Of a stretch of DNA of 12,460 bases, positions 6,262 through 12,460 are shown piece after piece. The DNA comes from an uncultured Acetatifactor sp. (GTDB lineage: Bacteria > Bacillota > Clostridia > Lachnospirales > Lachnospiraceae). Location of the stretch: positions 1 through 12,460 of the forward strand of contig CAJUGL010000080.1 in assembly GCA_910586515.1 (NCBI GenBank). The letters are read 5' to 3'. The stretch's first letter is position 1; the number at the start of each line of letters is the position of its first letter. Both the position numbers and the translations under genes were made by a program. Below the pieces are notes generated by a model. That model worked only from the letters and a program-made list of their open reading frames with translations, ran no database searches and was not told the origin of the DNA.

Positions 6262-6879
6262 CTACTCACCGCTCCCGACTGACTTTCCCGCCTCCATTGC
6301 CTCCCTTATACAGCTGCGTATTTCTTCCAGACAGCTGTCCAGGTTATTGTTGAAAAACCGTTTAGAAACGCCTGCTTCTGCGATTTTTTCCTCCGAAAAA
6401 TCCTCGCAGTCCGCAAGAAACCTGCGGCACATCTCCTGATAACCGGGATTTTTTCTGGAGCGTTCTCTCTCAAGAGCCCTGTGCAGCCGGACGCCGTCCT
6501 CTAATTCTATCATAACCGGAATCAGCCTGTCTCTGCCAAAATAATCCTGCAGTCTACTGTATGCCTCCAATGTCCCTATTACGATATAGTTCTGTTCCCG
6601 GTCGCTCATCTGACCGTCATCCGCAGTAAAGTAGCGCCACAGCCCCTGGCTGGTATGGTAGGCCCTGTCCTCAATTATTTTTCCCCGGGCTTTCATCTGC
6701 CGAAAAAACGCCTCATCCGTGAAAAAGTACTCCACACCCTCTCTCTCTCCCTCCCGAATCGGTCTGGTGGTATAAGGGATAACGGCTTTCAGTCCAAGCA
6801 GTTCATCCTCCAGAAGCCTTTTATATAGAGTATCCTTTCCTGCCGCGCTCTTCCCCATAAGGCATATTATTTTGCCCAT
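6262..6879 (-). CDS. Divergent guanylate-kinase-like P-loop protein
   Basis: A 205-residue protein with guanylate-kinase features. The P-loop is GKSAAGKDT at 9-17, compared with G-SG-GK(S/G)T in Gmk. YTTRP with IREGEREGVEYFF at 36-53 matches the GMP-binding signature TTR-R-GE-G--Y-F. Past that the match weakens: the usual GNYYG segment is replaced by RAYHTSQGLWRYF, and the lid region, with its arginine-rich ERERSR at 138-142, is followed by an atypical C-terminus with FFNNN. Gmk phosphorylates GMP to GDP with ATP; whether this protein does so is unknown. A standard gmk is normally found elsewhere, next to rpoZ or the extracellular-loop gene remA, so this may be a paralogue with another substrate. 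It occupies the position of tmk in the Bacillus yaaO-tmk-yaaQ-yaaR-holB order. It starts 4 bases after the pyk stop and precedes yaaR by 21 bases. Confidence 0.78.
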   Translation of the reverse strand: MGKIICLMGKSAAGKDTLYKRLLEDELLGLKAVIPYTTRPIREGEREGVEYFFTDEAFFRQMKARGKIIEDRAYHTSQGLWRYFTADDGQMSDREQNYIVIGTLEAYSRLQDYFGRDRLIPVMIELEDGVRLHRALERERSRKNPGYQEMCRRFLADCEDFSEEKIAEAGVSKRFFNNNLDSCLEEIRSCIREAMEAGKSVGSGE

Positions 6880-6883
6880 CAGC

Positions 6884-8299
6884 CTAACCTACCTCAACTA
6901 CATGGATCATATTGGTGGTGCCTGCCACGCCCAGCGGTACCCCCGCAGTAATTACTACCACGTCTCCGCTCTTTACATAACCTGCCTTTTTCGCCGCTTC
7001 CACGGCATCCGCAAAAAGCGCTTCCGCAGTGTCCTGTCTGCCGGTCATCAGAGGCGCCACGCCCCACAGCAGGTTCAGCTGACGGCAGACCCTCTCCTTG
7101 ACGGTACACCCGATGATGGGGCTTTCCGGTTTAAATCTGGAAATAGCCTCCGCGGTAAAGCCCGACAAAGTTACCGTAATAATGGCTGCCGCCTGTAAAT
7201 CCCTGGCGGCAGTACAGGTGGCATAAGCAAGGGCAGTGGTGATATCTGCGTTTCCCTCATATTCCCCCCTCTTCATCCGCAAACCATAGTCAATATTATT
7301 TTCGGCAGCTTCCGCAATCTTCGCCATAGTTTTCACTGCTTCTACCGGATATTTTCCTGCCGCGCTCTCCCCAGACAGCATTATTGCGGTGGTGCCGTCA
7401 TAAATCGCGTTGGCGATGTCCGTCGTCTCCGCCCTGGTGGGTCTGGGATTTTTGATCATGGATTCCAGCATCTGCGTGGCAGTAATGACATGTTTGCCTT
7501 GCCTGTTTGCCATCTGGATTAATTTTTTCTGCAGTACAGGCACCTCTTCCAGGGGTATCTCCACTCCCATATCGCCTCTGGCCACCATAATACCGTCGGA
7601 GACCGCCAGAATTTCCTCCAGATTCTGAATTCCCTGCATATTCTCGATCTTGGCGATGATCTTCATGTCGCTGCCATGTTCATCCAATATCCTGCGTACT
7701 TCCAGAATATCTTCTTTACATCTCACAAAAGAAGCCGCCAGAATATCATATCCCATCTCTATGCCAAACAGGATATCTTCCCTGTCCACTTCACTGATAT
7801 ACGGCATGGACAAAACTGCTCCGGGTACGTTTACGCCCTTGTGATTTGACACAAAACCACCGTTTATCACCCTGCAGACGATCTCTTCGCCGCGGATTTC
7901 CTCTACCATCATTTCGATCAATCCGTCGTCAATCAGAATGGTAGTTCCCTCTTTTATATCGTTCTTGAGATTTTTGTAAGAAATAGATGCCTTCTGCGCC
8001 GTTCCCAGAAGCTCCTCTGTGGTCAGGATAAATTCCTGTCCGGAAACCAGCTCCACTCTGCCTCCCTCAAAATCTCTGAGCCGAATTTCCGGTCCCTTGG
8101 TATCCAGCATAGTCGCCACCGGCAGGCCCAGCTCTTCCCTGGCCTGAAGTACCCTTTCAAATTTTACTTTCTGCTCCTCATGTGTGCCATGTGAAAAATT
8201 AAACCTGGCAACATTCATTCCGGCAGTCATCAATTCCCGCAGACGCTCTACGCTGTCGCTTGCCGGTCCAATCGTACAGATAATCTTTGTTCTCCTCAT
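6884..8299 (-). CDS. pyk: Pyruvate kinase
   Basis: A 471-residue pyruvate kinase, which transfers phosphate from phosphoenolpyruvate to ADP as the last step of glycolysis. It starts RRTKIICTIGPAS, has ARFNFSHG (Arg32, Asn34, Ser36) in the active site, and carries LDTKGPEIR. The signature IAKIENMQGIQN follows, with the catalytic Lys217 and metal ligand Glu219, then ARGDMGVEIP and VITATQMLESM. Residues about 70-165 form the B domain and about 350-471 the regulatory C domain. It lacks the extra C-terminal PEP-utiliser-like domain found in many Bacilli, so its length is that of the short form. The ATG at 8299 follows AAGG by about 7 bases. It sits between the decarboxylase-like gene (46-base gap) and the kinase-like gene (4-base gap), an unusual insertion into the yaaO-holB cluster. 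Confidence 0.97.
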   Translation of the reverse strand: MRRTKIICTIGPASDSVERLRELMTAGMNVARFNFSHGTHEEQKVKFERVLQAREELGLPVATMLDTKGPEIRLRDFEGGRVELVSGQEFILTTEELLGTAQKASISYKNLKNDIKEGTTILIDDGLIEMMVEEIRGEEIVCRVINGGFVSNHKGVNVPGAVLSMPYISEVDREDILFGIEMGYDILAASFVRCKEDILEVRRILDEHGSDMKIIAKIENMQGIQNLEEILAVSDGIMVARGDMGVEIPLEEVPVLQKKLIQMANRQGKHVITATQMLESMIKNPRPTRAETTDIANAIYDGTTAIMLSGESAAGKYPVEAVKTMAKIAEAAENNIDYGLRMKRGEYEGNADITTALAYATCTAARDLQAAAIITVTLSGFTAEAISRFKPESPIIGCTVKERVCRQLNLLWGVAPLMTGRQDTAEALFADAVEAAKKAGYVKSGDVVVITAGVPLGVAGTTNMIHVVEVG

Positions 8300-8345
8300 A
8301 CCTTATCCTTCTTTCTGCTCTGATTTTCCTTTTTTCTTTCTTCTT

Positions 8346-9782
8346 TTATCTCTTCAATACCCTGATCAACATGTCTTCTGTAAAACCGCTCTCTGTTTCT
8401 CCTGAGATAATTCCCTGGACGGACAGTCCATTGGCCCCATACGCAAAAATCATCTGGACCATATCTTCCGATATCCTTTCTCCCGGCGCCAGAAGAGGTA
8501 CGCCGGGAGGATAAAGGTTGACGAATTCTGCGGCATATCTGCCTGCGCTTTCCTGCAGTGTCACTGTCTCGCTTTCCCTGTCCCACGCCTCGGCCAAAGG
8601 AATGGCTTCCGGAGACCTCCACGGCTTTTCGCTTCCGTATTCCCTCCCGGGCAAAAGATCTTCTCCCGGCTCTCCGCATTTTCTGTCGATATCCAGCAGC
8701 GCTCTCTCCATGCGTCGGTATGTCTCTTCTGCGTCATTTACCGTAAACATGGCCAAAACATACCGCGGCGCCGCCATCTCTGCCTGTATATGGTATTCAT
8801 CAAGCAGCATATCATAAACCTGTTTTCCTGTAAATCGCGTTTTTCCTGTATAAATACATAGCTTGCCCACATCCTGCCGCTCAGGTTCCCCCGGCAGAAA
8901 CGTCAGGTACCTGCAGTTTTTCAGGACATCCTGCATTTGCCTGTACAGTGCCTCAAACCTGGCAAAGCTCTCCTTCCCTCTCTCTTCCGTATAGCGCAAT
9001 GCGTTATCAATGCCGGCCATCAGAAGATAAGAAGGACTGCTGGATTGATAAATCCGCAAAAACCGCCGTAGCTTCTGCCGATCGACCAAAGTTCCGTTTA
9101 CATGAAGTAATGCGGTCTGTGTGAGAGAAGGCAGGGTCTTGTGCACACTGTGTATAACCAGGTCTGCTCCCGCCTGACAGCTATTTGAAGCAAAACCCTC
9201 TGCTAACCCCAAATGCGCTCCATGTGCCTCATCCACAATCAGGGGAATGCCTTTTCGGTGAACGATTTCCGCAATAGCCCTCACCTCAGCAATACGCCCC
9301 TCATAGGTGGGTGACACAATCAACACTGCCTCCGGGCTTGTCTCCTCCAGAGCTGCCTCCACCTGCCGGGGCGTCACTGCGTCAAATACATCGTATTCCT
9401 CAAGGAAGGGCGGATAAAGATAAGTCACCGTCAGCTCTCTCAGATAAGCGGCATGATAAGCCGAACGATGGCAGTTGCGTGCCATCAGGATATGCCCTCC
9501 CCTGGGAAGAACAGTGCTGACTGCGCTCAGTATCCCGCATGTGCTTCCGTTCACCAGATAAAAACTTTCCTCCGCGCCGTAGAGTCTGGCCGCTTCTTTC
9601 TGTAAAGAGTCCAGAATTCCTGTAGGCTGGTGTAGATCATCAAAACCTTCGATTTCGGTGATGTCCATTTTGTACAGCGCTTCCGGAAGTTCCCCCCAGC
9701 CCCGTCTTTTATGTCCGGGCATATGGCAGGGACAAATATCCGACTCTGCGTTCCTGCGAAGTCTGTCAAATAAATGTTCCAC
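8346..9782 (-). CDS. Orn/Lys/Arg decarboxylase-family PLP enzyme (YaaO-like)
   Basis: A 478-residue fold-type I pyridoxal-phosphate enzyme of the Orn/Lys/Arg decarboxylase group (B. subtilis YaaO is of similar length). CHMPGHKR at the N-terminus, VNGSTCGILSAV (phosphate-binding turn), RNCHRSAYHA, VSPTYEGR, VDEAHGAHLG (Asp184, His187) and HSVHKTLPSLTQ with Schiff-base Lys215 are all present. The C-terminal part ends with FVNLYPPGVPLLAPGE and NGLSVQG, typical of the group. It could decarboxylate ornithine, lysine or arginine for polyamine or acid-stress purposes; substrate cannot be read from the sequence. It lacks the long N-terminal response-regulator-like wing domain of the enterobacterial inducible enzymes. 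The GTG at 9782 starts 1 base after the HD gene stop, with AGAGAGG just upstream inside that gene, so translation is probably coupled. Confidence 0.92.
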   Translation of the reverse strand: MEHLFDRLRRNAESDICPCHMPGHKRRGWGELPEALYKMDITEIEGFDDLHQPTGILDSLQKEAARLYGAEESFYLVNGSTCGILSAVSTVLPRGGHILMARNCHRSAYHAAYLRELTVTYLYPPFLEEYDVFDAVTPRQVEAALEETSPEAVLIVSPTYEGRIAEVRAIAEIVHRKGIPLIVDEAHGAHLGLAEGFASNSCQAGADLVIHSVHKTLPSLTQTALLHVNGTLVDRQKLRRFLRIYQSSSPSYLLMAGIDNALRYTEERGKESFARFEALYRQMQDVLKNCRYLTFLPGEPERQDVGKLCIYTGKTRFTGKQVYDMLLDEYHIQAEMAAPRYVLAMFTVNDAEETYRRMERALLDIDRKCGEPGEDLLPGREYGSEKPWRSPEAIPLAEAWDRESETVTLQESAGRYAAEFVNLYPPGVPLLAPGERISEDMVQMIFAYGANGLSVQGIISGETESGFTEDMLIRVLKR

Positions 9783-9783
9783 T

Positions 9784-10353
9784 TCAGCCCTCTCTCAGTT
9801 TCGGCAGAACCGTCCCATGACCTCTGTGCATATGCATGGTTTCCATCATGGAACACCATTTATCCGCAGCGGTGACAATCCAGGCCTCCCTGCATCCCGG
9901 CGGAATTACCGTAAGCGGCCACATATGTTTTCTTATAATATCCTGCTCACGGATTGTCAATTTATATTCCTGCAGCGCATTCCGCAGAGCAACTCCCGGA
10001 TGATAAAACCCATGGAGTCTGTGGGGATTTATCTGATCCGGAACATGCCAGTCATATAAAAAGTAATCGTGAAGCAGCGCCCCCCTGATCAGCTCCCGTC
10101 TGCTGCAGCGAATATGCAGCTTTTCGCTGATATATATACTGTATCTGGCAACATTCATCACATGGGCATTCACTGTCATATTGCCATGCTGAAGATATTC
10201 CTTCATCCTCATGAAATTTTCTGACTGCAGAATATCGGCGGCCTCCATCTCTATCTGCCTCTGTATTCGTCGGAACTGCTCCAGTTTTCTCTGCCACTTT
10301 AACGCCTGCCTCTCACTGCGCCGTTCTAACATATGCTCTGCCGTCTTCCCCAT
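9784..10353 (-). CDS. HD-domain protein
   Basis: A 189-residue soluble protein. Its first 45 residues are a charged helix rich in Arg and Gln (ERRSERQALKWQRKLEQ). An HD phosphohydrolase domain follows, with His64 (VNAHVMNVAR), His95-Asp96 (GALLHDYFLYDWH), His143 (IIRKHMWPL) and Asp164 (TAADKWCSM) as the likely metal ligands. HGFYHPGVALRNALQE at 114-129 is also typical of short HD proteins in Firmicutes. These enzymes hydrolyse phosphoester bonds in nucleotides or similar molecules; the substrate is not known here. The ATG at 10353 lies about 10 bases after GGAGGAG. The gene lies 45 bases after the L,D-transpeptidase stop and is directly followed by the decarboxylase-family gene, with no terminator I can see on either side. 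Confidence 0.85.
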   Translation of the reverse strand: MGKTAEHMLERRSERQALKWQRKLEQFRRIQRQIEMEAADILQSENFMRMKEYLQHGNMTVNAHVMNVARYSIYISEKLHIRCSRRELIRGALLHDYFLYDWHVPDQINPHRLHGFYHPGVALRNALQEYKLTIREQDIIRKHMWPLTVIPPGCREAWIVTAADKWCSMMETMHMHRGHGTVLPKLREG

Positions 10354-10398
10354 CTTCTTTTTTCTCCTCCTCTTTCTTTATGTGCTTTTTCCTGTCTG

Positions 10399-12282
10399 CT
10401 ATACATTCCCCGGTTCCGGAACCGACTCCACCGGTTCCTCCGGAATCGACTCTCCGGGTGTCTCCGACTCCGAAGGCGGCTCCGGCGTCGGTTCCTCAGT
10501 AGGTTCCGGTGTGGGCTCCTCAGTAGGTTCCGGCGTAGGCTCCTGGGTAGGTTCCGGTGTGGGTTCCGGTGTAGGCGCCGGAGTGGGCTCCGGCGTAGGC
10601 TGCGGAGTCGGTGTGGGCGCCGCGGTAGGTGCCGGAGTCAGTGTGGGTGCTGCGGTAGGTACCGGAGTCGGGGTGGGAACCGGGGTGGGCGTAAGGGTAG
10701 GCAACGGTGTCGGAGTCGGGGTAGGTGTCGGTTCAGGCTCTGCCGGAGGTTCCCACCCTGAATCTGCCGGCTCCTCCGTCATCGGCACCTCAGGTTCCAC
10801 TGGGGCTCCTCCTCCCACGTACGGTATCCCATCACTATAATAACATATAACCGGAAATCCGGTGGATACATATTGATATATCTGAGCAGCCATATCCGGC
10901 GGAAGATTTATGCAGCCGTGGGAACCGCCCGTTTTATAGATTTCTCCGCCGAATGCTCCTCTCCAATAAGCATCATGCATTCCGTAATTCCCGTAAAACG
11001 GCATCCAATAATTGACAGGCGTCCGATAGGTAGCTCCCTTAAGTACCGCATTCGTTGTCTTGTAAGTCAGACCGAAAATGCCCTCCGGCGTTACACAATC
11101 ATACGTAGAGTTCATGGTACCCGACACAAAATCTGTCTCCAGCACCACCTCCCCCGCCTGATACAGATATAAATGTTGATTGGTCAAATCAGCCTCCACA
11201 TAAGAGGATCCGATATCGTTTTCGCCCTTCTGCATGGCGCTGACACTGTATATGGGTTCTCTTTTCGTGTCGCTGCCCTGATAAATCAGCTCCAGCAAAG
11301 CTTTCGTCTCTTCCTCAGTATCAGTCTTCCAGCCGTATGATTTGCTGGCCAGAGACAATTCCACGCCGGCAGTCGTTACGAAATTCTTCTTTTTCCCATA
11401 TGTATCATATGCGGAAGCCTGCTTTTTGACAAACGCCTTCACTTCTTCCTCATCAAGAACAGGACTTCCTTTGTCAATCGATACCCAATCCTTCAGTATC
11501 TTTCTGTCCAATATTACTTCACTGCCATTCCAGTCATATATGATCCTGGTTCCCAGCCAGCTGTTGACCGTATCTACAGTCCGCGTCAGCTTTTCGTCGT
11601 CCGCTCTCACAGATGCCGCCTTGTAACATTCCTGTTCCTCAAGATCGACAACATCTTCCTGTCTGCTCACGGACTCTGCAATAATAGATACCGCTTTATC
11701 CAAATCCAGTTCCGTGCCCAGCGTTTCCGGAACAATCTCATATTCTCCCAGTTCCTCAACGTAACCGCCGATATAGGCGTCCTGCGCCTTCTTCATGTTT
11801 ATCCGCTTGAAGGCATCCCATGCTTTTACCTTTTCTTCCAGCAGTTCACTTTCAAAAGTGATGCTTCTCATTAAAGAATAAGATGTTTCTTTTTCAAAAT
11901 AGGCCAATCCCCATTTTAATTCGTCCTGCCCGTTCAGCAGTTCCGTTACTTCTTCCTGTGTGGCGGTAAAGCTGAGGCCGATCTCATCGCCGGCGATTTC
12001 TCCCAGCAAGGTCCCCGAAGCTCCCGTTTCAGGCTTTCTTCCTGTCACCTTTAGGCTGTATTCATTGGTCCGGGCATTTAACAGCTCAACCACCGGTTCC
12101 ACTTCCATCTTACTGCAGTCTATGCCATTGATAATGGTATTGGGAAAAAAATGAGTTTGATAGTACACTGTGCCCCTATAGTACACAAATACACCTGACG
12201 CCGCCAACACTGTGACAATTGCAAGAACAATAATCCAGATCCGTTTCTTTGATATGTTTTCCATTTTCTTCTTTTTCATCAT
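10399..12282 (-). CDS. Membrane-anchored YkuD L,D-transpeptidase with Pro/Thr tail
   Basis: A 627-residue envelope protein. A basic start (MMKKKKMENISKKR) precedes one membrane helix at about 15-35, so the rest is outside the cell. Residues about 45-300 resemble the putative peptidoglycan-binding (PG_binding_4) region that often precedes YkuD domains: NTIINGIDCSKM and a second related segment. The YkuD domain spans about 360-482 and has MHDAYWRGAFGG and TGGSHGCINLP, with catalytic His436 and Cys457. Such enzymes form 3-3 cross-links or attach proteins to peptidoglycan. The C-terminal 137 residues are a low-complexity Pro/Thr/Glu tail, probably wall-spanning or surface-exposed. The first two ATG codons (12282, 12279) and a third at 12264 are possible; GGAG lies 4 and 7 bases before the first two. 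An extended -10 promoter is present upstream, so this gene likely starts its own transcript. Confidence 0.95.
   Translation of the reverse strand: MMKKKKMENISKKRIWIIVLAIVTVLAASGVFVYYRGTVYYQTHFFPNTIINGIDCSKMEVEPVVELLNARTNEYSLKVTGRKPETGASGTLLGEIAGDEIGLSFTATQEEVTELLNGQDELKWGLAYFEKETSYSLMRSITFESELLEEKVKAWDAFKRINMKKAQDAYIGGYVEELGEYEIVPETLGTELDLDKAVSIIAESVSRQEDVVDLEEQECYKAASVRADDEKLTRTVDTVNSWLGTRIIYDWNGSEVILDRKILKDWVSIDKGSPVLDEEEVKAFVKKQASAYDTYGKKKNFVTTAGVELSLASKSYGWKTDTEEETKALLELIYQGSDTKREPIYSVSAMQKGENDIGSSYVEADLTNQHLYLYQAGEVVLETDFVSGTMNSTYDCVTPEGIFGLTYKTTNAVLKGATYRTPVNYWMPFYGNYGMHDAYWRGAFGGEIYKTGGSHGCINLPPDMAAQIYQYVSTGFPVICYYSDGIPYVGGGAPVEPEVPMTEEPADSGWEPPAEPEPTPTPTPTPLPTLTPTPVPTPTPVPTAAPTLTPAPTAAPTPTPQPTPEPTPAPTPEPTPEPTQEPTPEPTEEPTPEPTEEPTPEPPSESETPGESIPEEPVESVPEPGNV
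10468..10734. repeat. Low-complexity tandem repeat encoding the Pro/Thr tail
   Basis: Imperfect tandem units, on the minus strand of the type GAACCTACTGAGGAGCC, encode PTPEPT, PTEEPTPE, PTPVPT and PTAAPT blocks in the C-terminal tail of the L,D-transpeptidase (about residues 517-605). The 5' half is PT-rich with Val, Leu and Ala; the 3' half alternates PTPEPT and EEPT. Copy-number variation between strains is likely. Confidence 0.85.
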
Positions 12283-12322
12283 CCTACTCCAGAAAATAAT
12301 GCTTTTTTCACAAGCTCGTTTT

Positions 12323-12331
12323 ATTATAACA
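12323..12331 (-). promoter_or_regulatory. Extended -10 promoter of the L,D-transpeptidase gene
   Basis: TGTTATAAT on the minus strand is a perfect extended -10 element. No convincing -35 is found 17 bases upstream; the region there is the T run of the preceding terminator. The expected start lies about 35 bases before the gene's Met codon. Confidence 0.65.
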
Positions 12332-12342
12332 TATTTCTATAC

Positions 12343-12385
12343 AAAAAAACAGCACCAAAAGGATTAATTTATACCTTTTAGCACT
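12343..12385 (-). terminator. Rho-independent terminator after tRNA-Phe
   Basis: On the minus strand AGTGCTAAAAGG pairs with CCTTTTGGTGCT (12 pairs, three of them G-T) around an 11-base loop, followed by G and seven T. It begins 25 bases after the tRNA 3' end and runs into the promoter region of the L,D-transpeptidase gene. Confidence 0.75.
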
Positions 12386-12410
12386 CTTTCGTCGTCCACA
12401 AAATATAAAA

Positions 12411-12460
12411 TGCCCAGAACCGGAATCGAACCAGTGACACGAGGATTTTCAGTCCTCTGC
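12411..12460 (-). tRNA. tRNA-Phe (anticodon GAA), 3' part
   Basis: Read on the minus strand, the window edge cuts the gene, leaving the anticodon arm onward. GAGGA/TCCTC is the anticodon stem and CTGAAAA the loop, giving anticodon GAA for phenylalanine. The variable loop follows, then the T arm ACTGG-TTCGATT-CCGGT and the acceptor 3' strand TCTGGGC with discriminator A. No CCA is encoded; the next bases are TTTT, so CCA must be added by the nucleotidyltransferase. The D arm and acceptor 5' strand are outside the window. Confidence 0.92.

Noticed and set aside
10468..10734. Repeats that could be taken for a CRISPR array
   Set aside because: The units are short, contiguous, in frame with a coding sequence and lack unique spacers.
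10211..10840. Plus-strand frame with GSGVGSGVG repeats
   Set aside because: It is the reverse complement of the Pro/Thr-coding repeat of the L,D-transpeptidase, which alone explains the Gly/Val pattern.
1..12460. A defence, secretion or other new multi-gene system
   Set aside because: All genes belong to known core or sporulation families. The unusual points are local features, not a coherent new system.

Overview
The window looks like a chromosomal segment of a spore-forming member of the Clostridia, probably Lachnospiraceae. The evidence is gene content: two small CotF-like coat proteins, spmA, a PSP1/RicT protein, a short Cys-rich DUF6472-type protein and a Pro/Thr-tailed L,D-transpeptidase. 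GC content is close to even and Shine-Dalgarno sites are strong and purine-rich. Every gene I can support lies on the minus strand, so the text below follows transcription from high to low coordinates.

Right end (12460 to about 10400). The 3' half of a tRNA-Phe(GAA) gene runs off the window edge and is followed by a rho-independent terminator. A near-perfect extended -10 promoter then serves a membrane-anchored YkuD L,D-transpeptidase with a long Pro/Thr/Glu tail.

Middle (10353 to 4754). Six tightly packed genes follow: an HD-domain protein, a YaaO-like Orn/Lys/Arg decarboxylase-family protein, pyruvate kinase, a divergent guanylate-kinase-like protein, YaaR (DUF327) and holB (DNA polymerase III delta'). 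After a 248-base gap with a candidate promoter and a 5'-UTR hairpin come ricT, trmN6-like, rsmI and a 59-codon DUF6472-type gene that starts inside rsmI (4505 to 1443). The order resembles the Bacillus subtilis cluster yaaO-tmk-yaaQ-yaaR-holB-yaaT-yabA-yabB-yazA-yabC. Here pyk is inserted, darA/yaaQ, yabA and yazA are absent, and a guanylate-kinase-like P-loop protein sits where tmk is expected. The group joins replication-clamp loading, tRNA and rRNA modification and RNA-maturation control.

Left end (1442 to 1). This part concerns sporulation. A 61-residue and an 84-residue CotF-like coat protein are separated by a terminator, and the smaller gene is bracketed by an 18-base inverted repeat pair. 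Next comes spmA, which is broken after 112 codons. The sequence beyond the break (1 to about 90) is AT-rich, does not encode SpmA, and is probably a mobile-element end or a rearrangement.

I see no CRISPR array, phage genes or defence system. Most of the window is ordinary core genome. The unusual points are the spmA junction, the inverted repeats around the coat gene, the kinase in the tmk slot, the small gene overlapping rsmI, and the low-complexity tails of RicT and the L,D-transpeptidase.
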